Origin: Oreohelix idahoensis | Taxonomy: Eukaryota > Mollusca > Gastropoda > Stylommatophora > Oreohelicidae | Reading direction: 5' to 3' | NCBI GenBank assembly: GCA_024509875.1 | Contig: JAMPIV010022930.1 | Span: 186,001-250,000 of the forward strand | DNA: 64,000 bases | In this document: piece after piece, positions 34,054-44,882 of the stretch | Layout of the letters: each line of letters starts with the position of its first letter | Position numbering within the stretch: the stretch's first letter is position 1 | Translations under genes and position numbers: made by a program | The notes under the pieces: model-generated | What the model saw: only the letters and a program-made list of their open reading frames with translations | Told to the model about the DNA's origin: nothing | Database searches by the model: none

Positions 34054-36591
34054 TCATATCTCCTCGGTTGCGTCCGGATGTCTGCTCAAAAAATCTGCCC
34101 CTACGTTGTTCTTCCCAGGTATGTATTCTATGTGAAAGGAATATGGCTGCAACAGGAGTGACCATCTCATAAGCCGGGCATTAAGGTTCTTCGACGCTGC
34201 AAGAAATATCAACGGTTGGTGATCACACTGCACCGTAAACTTTTTCCCGTATAAATATGGTTGAAACTTCTGCACAGCCCATATTAGCGACAGACATTCT
34301 CGTTCGATGGTAGAGTAGTTCTGTTCAGCAGGGTTCAATTTCCTACTAGCATATGCGATGGGGAATAGAGTTGCAGAAGGTCTATCACTAGGCTGCAGGA
34401 GAGTGGCTCCTATCCCTATATTGCTAGCATCTGTTCGCAGCGTAAAGTTCAGAGTTAAGTCAGGCAGTCGCAGAATTGGCCTAGCTGTGAGTTTCTCCTT
34501 CAGCAGCGTGTAGGCATTTTCGCACTCCGCTGTCCAGGTTACTTTGTCCGGGTTCCCATTCTTGGTTAATGCGGTCAATGGCGCACTCAGGGTATTAAAA
34601 TCTTTAATATATCTCTGGTAGAAGCCACATAGAGACACAAATGACCTTACATCCTTTTTAGTCTGGGGTCGTGGGGCCCGCTGTAACTTCTCAATATTAC
34701 GCGCATCTGGGAACATGCATCCATGCGAGATAGTGTGTCCCAGGAATTCTAGTTGCTCGCAGGCAATTTGACATTTTGTAGGGCGAGCGGTGAGTCCTGT
34801 TTCTCTAAGTCTTTCGAAGAGTAGGGAAACTGCGTCCAGGTGCTCCTCAAAGGTGTTCGTGGCAATAAGTATGTCGTCCATGAAATTACTTATCCCAGGG
34901 TGGTTCAGGGGTTCCAGTAGCTTCCTCATCATACGAGTAAAGACGCTTGGGGCGTTGCTTAGCCCAAATGGCAATACATTAAACTCATAATGGCCTTCAG
35001 AAGTACTAAATGCTAACATATGTCGAATTTCCTCTTTTACCGGGATCTGGTAGTACCCTTTGCTAAGGTCTATCTTCGAAAAGTATCGTGCTCTACTCAG
35101 CTTGGTGAAAAGCTGATTCTGATCCGGTAAGGGCTCCGCTTGAAATTCCGTTACAGCGTTGAGCCTTCGGTAGTCTATGCAGAGGCGATGTTCTCCTGTG
35201 GATTTTCTAAGCAACACTACACTCGCACTATAAGGCGACTCTGATTTTGAGATAATATTTTCCTTAAGCAGGTACTCGATTTCCTCACTCAATGCCTTTG
35301 CTTTAGCATAAGGAACAGGATAGTTCTTAACTCGTACCGGGGCGAGGTCTGTTAGCTTCATATCAAATTCTATCAGGTTGGTCATGCCAGGTTTATCCGT
35401 GAGTGTACTAGTGTGTGTTCTCAACAACTGTTGAACCCGTGCCTGCTGATCCTCCGTTAAAGTTGAACTAATCTGAACATCTTGATGAGTTTCGCACTGA
35501 CGAAGAGGGTATTCACAGGAGGTCAGGGGTTCTGCCTCAGTTTCCGTCGCAATAGCCAGTGTCAGGAAATGTGCTGGTTCTGCACCTGGTCTTTCATAAT
35601 ATCGCTTCAGCAGGTTTATGTGGTAAATTTTCTGCTTCCCCTTTATGGCAATCTTGTAATTGGTGCGCGACATTTTCTCAACAATTTTATATGGACCTCT
35701 CCACCCGATTTGCAATTTATTATTGCTACTGGGCAGGAGTAATAATACCTGTTCTCCTACTTCTAGCTCCCTATCCTTCGCAGTGCGGTTGTAGTAACGC
35801 GCATGTTTACGACGGGCACGGCGTACATTTTCCTTTGCCAGTTCCCATCCTGTTTTAAGGCGTTGGGTCAACTCCTTCACGTATTGGGATGCAGAGGTGA
35901 CCGTCTCATCAGCTTTATCATCTGTCCAAGTACGTAACAGTGCCTCTAAAGGTCCTTTTATAGGTCTACCAAACAGCAATGTGGCAGGAGGCATCCCAGT
36001 AGAATTGTGGGGTACTTCGCGGTAAGCAAATAGTGCTGCGGGTAAGTATTGATCCCAGCTCTCTGGTTTTTCCTGCGCAAGTTTCCGAAGGATGGAAATA
36101 AGGGTCCCGTTAAACCGCTCCACCTGGCCATTTGCCTGGGGGTGGTAGGGAGAGGTGTGGATATGTCGGGCCTGAAATATCCTAAACACTTCCTCGGTGA
36201 GTTTTCCTCGGAATTGGGAACCATTATCTGTCAGGATCTGTGACGGAAACCCTAGCCGAGTAAATATGGTGAGCAGAGCCTCAGCAACATGCTTAGAATC
36301 ACAGGCGGGCATAGCAATTGCCTCTGCCCACATGGAGCAACAATCCACTAACGTGAGTATATAACTGTTTCTCTTTTTGCTACGAGTAAGTGGACCCACA
36401 ATATCCACCGCTACTCGTTCGAAGGGTGTGCCCAAGATTGGCATTTCTCCCAGAGTGGCTGGGGCCGTCCAGTGTTTCGGCGCTGTCCTCTGGCACTGCG
36501 GGCATGATTTCACATATCTCTGGATATCGGCGTTGATACCTGGCCAATAATAATGACATGAAATACGCTGAATCGTGGCACTTATGCCCAT
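34054..36591 (-). CDS. Gmr1-A Pol: integrase, reverse transcriptase, RNase H
   Basis: 845 codons without interruption on the minus strand. Order: zinc-binding end CPQC (about residues 30-34), integrase core with AVDIVGPL, LTDNGSQF and QVERFNGTL (the D, D, E residues near 62, 121 and 157), a GPY/F-type segment IGWRGPYKIVEK (near 290), RT with LCIDYRRLNAV, FSKIDLSKGYYQIP, LPFGLSNAP and the catalytic FMDD (near 575), then RNase H with LRTDASNIGIGATL, TIERECLSL and VQCDHQPL, ending ADFLSRHP. All catalytic residues I can check are present, so the enzyme block looks functional. The first in-frame ATG (36591) is inside the integrase zinc domain. The true polyprotein starts upstream, and a break at the five-G run (C5 at 36617-36621) separates it from the Gag/protease part. 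No chromodomain is evident. Confidence 0.95.
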   Translation of the reverse strand: MGISATIQRISCHYYWPGINADIQRYVKSCPQCQRTAPKHWTAPATLGEMPILGTPFERVAVDIVGPLTRSKKRNSYILTLVDCCSMWAEAIAMPACDSKHVAEALLTIFTRLGFPSQILTDNGSQFRGKLTEEVFRIFQARHIHTSPYHPQANGQVERFNGTLISILRKLAQEKPESWDQYLPAALFAYREVPHNSTGMPPATLLFGRPIKGPLEALLRTWTDDKADETVTSASQYVKELTQRLKTGWELAKENVRRARRKHARYYNRTAKDRELEVGEQVLLLLPSSNNKLQIGWRGPYKIVEKMSRTNYKIAIKGKQKIYHINLLKRYYERPGAEPAHFLTLAIATETEAEPLTSCEYPLRQCETHQDVQISSTLTEDQQARVQQLLRTHTSTLTDKPGMTNLIEFDMKLTDLAPVRVKNYPVPYAKAKALSEEIEYLLKENIISKSESPYSASVVLLRKSTGEHRLCIDYRRLNAVTEFQAEPLPDQNQLFTKLSRARYFSKIDLSKGYYQIPVKEEIRHMLAFSTSEGHYEFNVLPFGLSNAPSVFTRMMRKLLEPLNHPGISNFMDDILIATNTFEEHLDAVSLLFERLRETGLTARPTKCQIACEQLEFLGHTISHGCMFPDARNIEKLQRAPRPQTKKDVRSFVSLCGFYQRYIKDFNTLSAPLTALTKNGNPDKVTWTAECENAYTLLKEKLTARPILRLPDLTLNFTLRTDASNIGIGATLLQPSDRPSATLFPIAYASRKLNPAEQNYSTIERECLSLIWAVQKFQPYLYGKKFTVQCDHQPLIFLAASKNLNARLMRWSLLLQPYSFHIEYIPGKNNVGADFLSRHPDATEEI

Positions 36592-36625
36592 GTGGCCACT
36601 AAACGGAAGGGCATGGCCCCCATTT

Positions 36626-38410
36626 CTAGGACCTGGGCTCGGTATGCTGATGGAACCACAAGTTGCCCATGTTCCTGTCCTCCATTTCCTGCTTTCCGAT
36701 GCAACAGCCCATTTTTCTTGTAGAAGTCTCCCTTTTGGAGAGGAGTGTGCGCTCTCGGTAGTTTTTTTTGTAGCAGGGTGCTAGAGATTGATCCTCCGTT
36801 TGTGCCTTTTTTAATTCCTCAGGAAGGATGTTGGGTGGGGATTCCAACTCCGTATTCCGTTTGGCCTGTCCTCTAGTGGTGACAGCCGCCACAACCAGAG
36901 GGTGAATGGGTTCTCCCAAGAACACATACCTACACCCTAAGATCAAGGGATAAATAGGGTCGTCCAAGATCGCTGCACGGATTTCCCCAGTCACATATTT
37001 TGATTTGACCTTAATCTTGGCTATGGCCAAACGCATAGGTGCTGCACTTTTAGTAGGTCCTTGTATTTCTATAGTGTCTTCTGTCATCTGGTCAGGCTTG
37101 ACTAGGGATGCACAGACAACTGCGTCGAATGCAAGGCCTGTATCATAAAGGCAGGTCACCTCTTGGTCATTTACGAGGACTGTCTCAACGACCGGGGGAT
37201 GTCGGGGTTTGTCCAGAGGTTCTTCCGGTCCATTTCCCCTTGCGGCACTTTTACGTAAGCAGGCAGCATGATGAGGTGGGTTTTTCCGGTTGCACTCCTG
37301 CGTATTGTGGGTGATGGTTCTACAGTGCTTACACCATTTTTCCCCTTGCCTCTGCTGCTGGAAATTAGATCTCTGAGTAGTCTTGTAGTCTGGCTTGTCA
37401 TGCTTTTTGCAGTTAGTATACGGTGGTTTCACTTGGGGGTCCATGTGTGACTGAGCTGTCTGTCTAGGTACGTAATCTGGTTGTTTCCGTCTGGGTGGTG
37501 GATTCTCTGATAGTGCTGCCTGATATCGTTCCGCTAACTGGACTATGGATTCTAAAGTGCTGGCCCCATTCTCTGTCAGGAATCTTCTCATGTCGGAAGT
37601 CATGGTGTCCTTCAGTTGTTCGATCATGACCATTTCCTTCAGGCCTTCCCAATCATGAGTAAAATTCCCTAGGGCACCCCACTTCTCCACGTAGGAATCC
37701 AGTCTCGCAGCAAACTGAGCAAAGTTCTCTCCGACTTCCCTCCTAGAGTTACGGAACCTCTTCCTATAGGCGTCAGCATGTAGCTCATAACGAACCAATA
37801 GTGCCTTTTTCAAAGAGTCGTAGTCATCCTGTAAACCTGGAGGAAGCTTGCTATACACGTCATAAGCAGTTCCTCTAAGCCCTTGCGACAGTTTCAGGTT
37901 CCATTTGCTCTTCTCCAAACCAAACGTGGTGGCAAACTTCTCAAATTTGTCGAGATACCTATCGATCGAGTCGGCTTGTTCCGAGAAAGCTTCAAATGGA
38001 AACGTCAAAGGTCCCAAAGTTGACATGAGTGAGGATGGCAAAGGTCCGGTGCCCCCTGCGTGCAAGGAAGGCATATCATCTGACCGTGGCGATAGGTTGC
38101 CTGAGGAGGTAGATGCTGTCGCACCGGCTACTGGTTCAACTCTTTGAGCTTGTCCCTGCATCTCTAACTGCTTCATCTTCAATGCATGCTCGCGTTCATC
38201 TCTCTCGCTTCTTTCTCTAGCGTCTACAGCTTTTATCCTCTCATCTATTTCTGCTAACTTTATTCGCTCTTCTCTTTCAGCTTTCGCTGTTTCTCGAGCG
38301 TAATACTTATCAGTCTCGACACTGACATAATTTGCAAGGTCCACCCCACTATAACCTAGATCTCGACCGGCCTCCCCTAGTGCTGCCTTAAGCTTAACTA
38401 TTTCAGCCAT
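36626..38410 (-). CDS. Gmr1-A Gag and protease
   Basis: 594 codons on the minus strand starting MAEIVKLKAALGEAG. A charged coiled coil spans about residues 40-85. A capsid region follows with LRGTAYDVYSKLPPG and AYRKRFRNSRREVGENFAQF, then LKEMVMIEQLKDTM. This C-terminal capsid part resembles the SCAN domain, which is known to derive from Gmr1-like Gag. Next comes a CCHC zinc knuckle CKHCRTITHNTQEC and a pepsin-type protease with LYDTGLAF (DTG active site) and PLILGCRY. The last roughly 50 codons are out of frame: an eight-A run (T8 at 36762-36769) moves the reading away from the expected integrase N-terminus. That expected frame, with LVVPSAYRAQVLEMG, is open just before 36621. Confidence 0.92.
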   Translation of the reverse strand: MAEIVKLKAALGEAGRDLGYSGVDLANYVSVETDKYYARETAKAEREERIKLAEIDERIKAVDARERSERDEREHALKMKQLEMQGQAQRVEPVAGATASTSSGNLSPRSDDMPSLHAGGTGPLPSSLMSTLGPLTFPFEAFSEQADSIDRYLDKFEKFATTFGLEKSKWNLKLSQGLRGTAYDVYSKLPPGLQDDYDSLKKALLVRYELHADAYRKRFRNSRREVGENFAQFAARLDSYVEKWGALGNFTHDWEGLKEMVMIEQLKDTMTSDMRRFLTENGASTLESIVQLAERYQAALSENPPPRRKQPDYVPRQTAQSHMDPQVKPPYTNCKKHDKPDYKTTQRSNFQQQRQGEKWCKHCRTITHNTQECNRKNPPHHAACLRKSAARGNGPEEPLDKPRHPPVVETVLVNDQEVTCLYDTGLAFDAVVCASLVKPDQMTEDTIEIQGPTKSAAPMRLAIAKIKVKSKYVTGEIRAAILDDPIYPLILGCRYVFLGEPIHPLVVAAVTTRGQAKRNTELESPPNILPEELKKAQTEDQSLAPCYKKNYRERTLLSKRETSTRKMGCCIGKQEMEDRNMGNLWFHQHTEPRS

Positions 38411-38752
38411 CTTTTGCAGTTAAAGTCCACACTGAGTAAGCTAGTGCTACCTTCCAATAGTATTTCTAGCAACAAGTAAATACTAATTATTTATCCGACT
38501 GCTGTAGAATGAAATTACTACAGTTATGGAGACTTAAGGTCTGTAATTCAATGAAATACAAAATCAAGAACTAACTTAATTAAACACAACATATATAAAG
38601 GGATTCACCAATCAATGCCTGAATTTCTAGAAAAAAATGTTTTCTGTCTTTCTAGAGCTCACTGTGTGAAAATACATGTGTTAAAATGGTATACTGTAAT
38701 GACTGAATGGATGATACTATCCCAGAGGTATGATAAAATACATAAGTTCAAA

Positions 38753-38770
38753 TCCCGGACCGAGACACCA
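38753..38770 (-). other. Primer-binding site of Gmr1-A
   Basis: The minus strand reads TGGTGTCTCGGTCCGGGA one base after the 5' LTR. Its complement ends in CCA, and further on shows GTTCAAATCC, the T-loop pattern of a tRNA 3' half. That identifies a tRNA primer of undetermined identity. Confidence 0.8.
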
Positions 38771-38771
38771 G

Positions 38772-40622
38772 TGTCACGTAGCGTTTAAAGGATAAGAGAA
38801 TTATTTAGAGGAAATAATAGATCTGATGTGGAAGATTTGGCTCAAGGAATCCCTGCTGGGTTTTCCCACTTCCGAAGGGTGACGAAGAGGGTAAATTCTC
38901 CTAACTCGACAGGTCTGGAAAAGATTGTAAGGAGATATTTGGTCTCTCGCTACCGTCGTCCCCTTCTCAGTTATCTATTATTATTATTCTTTAAATTATA
39001 TTATATTTTACGAGCCCCCCCTCCCTTATAAAGGAAGATAAACATAGACAATATTCAACATCTAATGGAAGGAACAAAGCGTGGGGTACAGTATATACAC
39101 CCAATTGGTTTATTGCAATAAAGTGAATAGATGGTGAATGATAGTATTGTCGATGGAATTAGTGTCTGCTGTATGTATTATGTGTCTCACACTTCACGTG
39201 TTTTTCATCATGGATGACTAAACTTTGTGGCATTGATTAGGTGAGTTTCCTTTGTCGTGGACTTAGCTTTTCAGCCCCCGGCTGATAGTGAAGTGTGGTT
39301 AGTTCTCCGGTCTCCTGACGTTGCCCCGGTAGGTCTTGAATGGTTCGGATTTGCCTTCTCTGTGCTCGACTCCGTATTCTGCGCTGAGATTGGACTGTCG
39401 TGCAAGGCTCCACCATAGACTGAAGACAAATACGACGGCTTCATTAATTTTCTAGCTTTAGAAAGCAGTCTTTCCCTAAGCCGTCCCTCTGCCTGTCACC
39501 TCAGATTTTAGTCTCTAACATCATATGTCTAGAGTCTAATCTTGAATTCAAGTTTCTCCTGTCTGTCCTTTATTATATTACTCTGCCCCAGTGGCAGTAT
39601 TATAATTCTTTAGACTGATTTATCGTCAGCTTAACCCGATGAATTATTATAAATGTCAGTTAAACCCACCAAATTTATCATAGAAATGTCGGCAACAGTA
39701 TTCTAGTTCTGTGCCTCTAGCCTAATCGTCATGTCATTATGATGAATTTAACAAATAATTGGACATCCGTGTTTTTAGAATTGTCTGACAACATTATCAC
39801 ACACTTCATGTCTGGTCGCCTCGTCATATAATTTATAATGAATATATGTCACGGTCGGTCAACATTATCGTTAATATTAATTTCCGTTAGTCTAAACGTC
39901 GGGTCGAAAATAATCAAATAATATGGAAATTAATAGCTATATATATATATATTCCCGTTATACATTATTATGAACATGTACATATCCCGTGGGATCATAA
40001 AATATACCCGATCACATGTGGCTGGATGTGATCGTAAAACAAAAATATGAATAAAGTAAACATACCAATCTTGCGTCGATTTTGCAATGTACTACACATT
40101 TCATCACATTATATTCTAGCGAGATTTCACTTACCTACTCAAAGATGGACGCTAACCCGCAATTAGACACGTGGCTTCAGTGCTTTTAATGCGAGAATTC
40201 GCCGATAATTGGGTTAGACCTAGCTGTCTCAAGGGTTCCGGGCAAGTGAAGATTGCCCGTGTTTGGCGCACTTTTAGCGGGACATTTCCGCTTGGACACG
40301 TGATCCATAGCGTGCATCATGTGACATTAGCGTCAAATAAACGCTCCAATCAATAGCGTTAAAAGTCACGTGGGGTCTTCCTAAAGTGGCATAAACTGGT
40401 TTTATCAGCTTAAGCAGTCTTAAATTAAAACAGGTTCCTAGCTACCGAGGTCATTGGTCAACAATGACGTCGTATCTAAAAATAGCGAGAAAATACTGAA
40501 TACTAGGAGAATTTCCGCAAGTGACACTTCCCGGGACTTTGCGATCATGCATTGAGGATGAGAAAAAAACGATGTCACGTAAATAATAAAAAAATGAAGA
40601 GAAGATTGGGCAAGTTGTCACA
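38772..40622 (-). repeat. 5' LTR of Gmr1-A (right copy)
   Basis: 1851 bp, the promoter copy for the minus-strand element. See the left copy for differences. It includes TATATATATATATT near 39940 and an ATAAAGTAAAC segment, but I do not assign promoter elements. Confidence 0.95.
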
Positions 40623-40627
40623 ATCAA

Positions 40628-41499
40628 CAGGAACAGTCAGCTGCTTTATACCCTCCTTGGCACAAAGATTTGCAAGGTGGCAAATACACCCTAAACTAAA
40701 CACATCAGGGTTCTTGCTCTTGATTCGCGTTAGTACAGAGTTTGATTTGCCAATCATTACATTGCAGTTGTCACTTGCAAAACCTATACAGTTAATCCAT
40801 GAGATTTGTAAGTCGCTGAACACAGCATCAATATCCCTGAAAATAGCTTCACTGGTTCCACCAGTACCAACTGGCATGCCCAGCAACCTGGTTCTACGTC
40901 CTATGCCATCTTCAAATACCCTCTCTATTATAGCTAAACGCTTGTCAGTTTTTCTATCATTTGACTCATTGATCATCAAGGAGAATGGTGTCCCCCTGCA
41001 TAATTTGATGACTGGCTCTGTTGCAGATGGAGCCAAGCAGTTTTTAATAATGGCTGTTGTTTTGGTTCGCTTGCATCTGAAACATTTGGCAATAGCACTG
41101 TCCGGAAACATCTCAACTGATAAAGTCTGAAAAATGGTCAGCTACAGAAGCAGCTATGTTGTGTTGAGCAATAAAATTTGCAAATAAAACTTCAGCCCTC
41201 GTTATTTTATCATCTTCTTGTTGAGGCTGAGTAAAGAAGGCCTTGATAGAACTTCCTTTCTTCAGCTGATAGTTCCTTTCATGCAGTTTTGTTTTGAAAT
41301 GCTCCTTCACATCGTGTAAGCCAGACGCCACCACTTTATTATCTTTATTGCATATTCTACAGTATGCATGTGAAGAGCCTAATTTGGATGTTTCAATAAT
41401 CCCAGGGAATGTAGTTATCCAATCGGCTTGAAACTTCCCACACCGTTGATCTTCTTCTGACCTCCTTTTTTTAAAGTTAGGCTCAGCCATTCTGTTGGA
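40628..41499 (-). pseudogene. hAT transposase, N-terminal half with zinc finger
   Basis: The minus-strand start near 41493 (MAEPNFKKRRSEED) leads to FQADWITTFPGI and a C2H2 finger YCRICNKDNKV...DVKEHFKTKLHERN, a BED-like DNA-binding module. A frame break at a five-T run (A5 at 41130-41134 on the + strand) is followed by MFPDSAIAKCFRCKRTKT, SLMINESNDRKTDKRL and SDNCNVMIGKSNSV, with CICHLANLCAKEGIKQLTV, all typical of hAT RNase H-fold cores. The reading then runs into the Gmr1-A LTR at 40622. The remainder continues at 32128. Apart from the break it looks recently intact. Confidence 0.85.
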
Positions 41500-41803
41500 T
41501 GGATGCAATATTTCCTGCTAGACAGAAAAAAAAAGAAAATAATTAATGTGAAAAAATTAAATACAAATAATCATTTTGAAAATTATTATTTGTAATTTTA
41601 ATATTATATAATAAAGTAGAATCTTGGAAACAAATTAATACAATTTATGGTTGAAGTGAAGAACAGTTTGCTGCGTGTTCTATAGTGCCATATAAAAGTA
41701 TAGGTCTAAAGAGACCAGTAATAAGCGCTATGGGTTAGGTTTAGGAATCTTAAATCTAATATTTTTTTTTTTTTTAGAGCCAGCAATGAAGATATAAACT
41801 GGC
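41500..41803 (-). other. hAT copy 2 sequence upstream of its transposase
   Basis: AT-rich, non-coding region between the transposase start and the Gmr1-B insertion site. It continues at 51264. It ends in the duplicated target CTGGC. Confidence 0.55.
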
Positions 41804-43251
41804 TGATAAAGTTGATATTTAGTTGGATATAATATATGTTGATAAAGTACACCAGAACACTCCTAGGCGGGAAGACAGGCGTCTATCATCATCAGTTGAC
41901 AAGATCCCTATGGTGTTGCCTGCCCCACTGTAGTGTATGGAATGTCAACTTGACCTACGCAGTGTTGTGTAGACATGGATGGAGTGTATAATGTGCGAAT
42001 GATGATAAGGGTTCGTGTTGTTGACAAATGTTCTCTTCTCACACTCATGTATGACCGGAAGTCATCGACACCAACGACTGTGTACCTTTTCTAAAGTTTA
42101 ATTGGACGTACACACTCGACAGCACAGATAGTGACAAATCACAGGTTGCCATAATACATCATAGTACAGTGGACAAATGGTCTTGCAATGTTACATGGGC
42201 ACTCATGTAGAATAATGGTATAATGGACTGTCAATAGCCAAGCACTCAGTATCGCCCATACATATATCATCTGACGTCACTGACTGAGCACGTCAGCTTG
42301 TAAACAATATTTCAGATGACTTCTAAACCTAATCTCGTTTAGCAACGATTCTTCAACATAATGTTCAGCACATATTTTTCCATATAATAATATTGAACCG
42401 CTAACAATGGGTTCTCATGTGTAGCAGTGATCTCTGGACTGATCAAGCGATAATACGGGCATCCCTTTTCTCTTCTTGAAAGTCCTACATGTTTTGGTTC
42501 CAAGATGGCTCCACTCGTGAACTGTCACTCACGTTTGAATACAGATAATGAATCTGTTCTAAAGTTAGTCATTCATACAACATTTCGTTGCTCTGTAGAT
42601 TTGGTCATGAACAATAGACTGCATTCTACAGAAATATAGTGCTGCTAGGAATCGAAGTCGTTTTTCATCGAGTCAAATATATTCTCTTAAACATTCAAAT
42701 CGTAATTATCGACAATGGTGGCTTCGATCGAGAGTTCATAAGAGTATCTTTGATTACCTTGGTAGAGGGAATATGAAACTGCCATTCCTTGGCAAGATGA
42801 ATAAACACTGGGGTAAAGCATACACGATAGGTCTAGACGACTATCACTTTCCCCAAAACCACTGAGATCACTTTTTCAAGGCATCAAGCCGACATAGCAA
42901 AACACACACAGTCCCTATCAGGACGAAGCCAAATCACACCACTCAAGCGACACATCCGCCGAATAGCCTTTGACCTCTCTAGAGACAACAGAACATATAG
43001 TTCGACTTAGATATGTAAAGATATACAGATATAAGACAGACTTGTCCTACTCAGACAAACAATACACATAAATTCAGGCCATAGATATTCTGAAGCAAGA
43101 ACAATCTATTATTACCCAAACAACGAATAAATCGCAGTAAAATGTATTTATCCGCGGAGTTCAAGGGAAGTAACTCAATAATGACTTTCCCTTAAGCACT
43201 AAAAAATTACCTATGTATAATATTGTAAGATATCAAAGACTGCACGTAACA
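41804..43251 (-). repeat. 3' LTR of Gmr1-B (left copy)
   Basis: On the minus strand it starts TGTTACGTGCAGTC and ends CAACTTTATCA. Contains AGTGTGTACGTCCAATTAAA, the probable poly(A)-signal region. One extra A at about 42637 relative to the right copy. Confidence 0.95.
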
Positions 43252-43272
43252 GTCTTACCACACCTCCCGGGA
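43252..43272 (-). promoter_or_regulatory. Polypurine tract of Gmr1-B
   Basis: The minus strand reads CCCGGGAGGTGTGGTAAGAC next to the LTR. Same core as in the pol-less element. Confidence 0.75.
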
Positions 43273-43742
43273 AAAAAAAAAAAATGGAACATTTTTTTTT
43301 TTTTTTTTGAAATACATCTAGGAGCAACGTACAATAGGCTCACAACGCATGAATAATGCGCAGATGAAAATATCAGGAATACCTATAACGCCTAATATGA
43401 GGCTAAGTCGACTTATGGAGCGACTGGTGAGAATGTGTCTCATAAACTGAGAGAAATTATTTCTCTACAAGTATATTTTTCCAGGAAGGTGTCATCAAAG
43501 TATAATACAATTCTGGCAATTACACAATGCCTAAAAAATTCATATCATCACTACGTATTAGATATCTTAAATTTATGATTTATGAAGAAAAAATCATCAA
43601 AGCACAGCGGTGAATAAACATACATGAACCGCTATGTAGTGATACAATCATTATATTATTAAATTACAAATGTGTATCTATCATGATATAGAAAAGGAAC
43701 TACTATAGAACTAGACATATCAAGAAGTCTAAGCCCTAATAG
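43273..43742 (-). other. 3' UTR of Gmr1-B
   Basis: Non-coding, with a T/A homopolymer pair near 43272-43310. Blocks CATCTGCGCATT, GCGTTGTGAGCC and TTTATTCACCGCTG are shared with 15260-15560 of the pol-less element. Confidence 0.85.
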
Positions 43743-44882
43743 TTATGTGGAATCATGTGGGCATCTTGACAGAATGTCTGCCATCACATTATCTGATCCC
43801 CGAATAGCTCGCACAGAGAAATGAAAAGGTTGAAGAGCAATTGCATATCGAGTAGACCTCGAGCTCTTCAAATTCTTACTCTGTATAGCAGTAAGAGCTT
43901 TTTGGTCTGTTTCTACTATGAAATGTGCGCCTAGAAGGAATCTCTGTAGTTTGAGGATCGACCAAACCATAGCTAATAGCTCACGGTCTAAAACCGAATA
44001 ATTCCTTTCTGCCGCATTAAGTTTTCTGGAAATATACATTACAGGATGCAGAGTTCCAGAGTACTCTTGCATTAGTGCCGCTCCAATCCCAGTGGATGAA
44101 GCGTCACTACGAAGAACGAATGTCTTATCTTTAGTGGGTAGCACTAAAATAGGTGGTGTTGAAAACAGTGTTTTAATCTTATCCAGAGAGCATTGGCATT
44201 CCTGAGACCAGTGGACCACATTAGGCGAACCTTTCTTTAGAAGTGTTGAGAGAGGTGCCATGATAGAGGATAGATTCTGAATGAATCTGCCATAAAATTG
44301 AATAAGACCTAACAGACTTCTCACCTGTTTTTTAGTCTTAGGGATTGAGATGTTAAGTATCTTACTAGTATTATGGTCCTCTGTCTTTAGGAAACCATGA
44401 CCAACTCGGTGGCCTAGGAAAGAAATTTCGCTAAAACCAATATAGGCTTTAGAGGGTTTCGCTGTCAGGTTGTGCTCACGCAAAGTAGACAGCAATTCAT
44501 CTAACCCTGAATAGTGATCTTCCCAAGTATCGCTGAAAAGACAGATGTCGTCTAGATATGCAATGACATCTGACCGATAAGATAGGATTCGGCGCATCAT
44601 GCGTACGAACGTAGCTGGTGCGTTCATAAGACCGAAAGGCATAAAATTCCATTGGAACAAACCTCTAGGTGTTGAAAAAGCCGTGAGAGGTTTGGCGCGT
44701 TCAGATAAAGGAACTTGCCAATATCCCTTAGACAAATCAAGTTTAGTGAAAAAATGAGATTTGGAGAGTCGAGTAAGTAGCTCTTCCAGTAAAGGCATAG
44801 GTTCGGCATCGAACTTCGTTACTTGATTCAATTTTCGATAGTCAACGCAAAGACGTATGTTATTGTCTTTTTTTACGCACAA
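43743..44882 (-). CDS. Gmr1-B reverse transcriptase and RNase H
   Basis: About 379 codons on the minus strand with LCVDYRKLNQV, FTKLDLSKGYWQVPL, MPFGLMNAPATF and the catalytic YLDD, then a connection domain with KKQVRSLLGLIQFYGRF. The RNase H domain shows LRSDASSTGIGAAL, VLDRELLAMVW and VETDQKAL, ending MADILSRCP. The ATG at 44882 is not a true start: this block is the continuation of the preceding ORF. It is separated from it only by a seven-A run (T7 at 44868-44874) that has one base too many for the conserved reading. Catalytic residues are intact. Confidence 0.95.
   Translation of the reverse strand: MCVKKDNNIRLCVDYRKLNQVTKFDAEPMPLLEELLTRLSKSHFFTKLDLSKGYWQVPLSERAKPLTAFSTPRGLFQWNFMPFGLMNAPATFVRMMRRILSYRSDVIAYLDDICLFSDTWEDHYSGLDELLSTLREHNLTAKPSKAYIGFSEISFLGHRVGHGFLKTEDHNTSKILNISIPKTKKQVRSLLGLIQFYGRFIQNLSSIMAPLSTLLKKGSPNVVHWSQECQCSLDKIKTLFSTPPILVLPTKDKTFVLRSDASSTGIGAALMQEYSGTLHPVMYISRKLNAAERNYSVLDRELLAMVWSILKLQRFLLGAHFIVETDQKALTAIQSKNLKSSRSTRYAIALQPFHFSVRAIRGSDNVMADILSRCPHDST

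Larger units (their letters stand above)
32129..40622 (-). mobile_element. LTR retrotransposon Gmr1-A (Ty3-related, IN before RT)
   Basis: Complete element of 8494 bp on the minus strand, with TG...CA LTRs and a perfect 5-bp duplication ATCAA (32124-32128 and 40623-40627). The minus-strand order is 5' LTR, PBS, Gag with zinc knuckle and protease, then integrase, reverse transcriptase and RNase H, PPT, 3' LTR. Integrase upstream of RT is the diagnostic order of the Gmr1 group within the Ty3-like elements. LTRs differ almost only in homopolymer length, so the insertion is very young. It disrupts the hAT transposase gene. Confidence 0.95.

Noticed and set aside
34054..36591. Domesticated host integrase gene
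   Set aside because: It is part of a complete young LTR element with near-identical LTRs, PBS and PPT. No sign of domestication.
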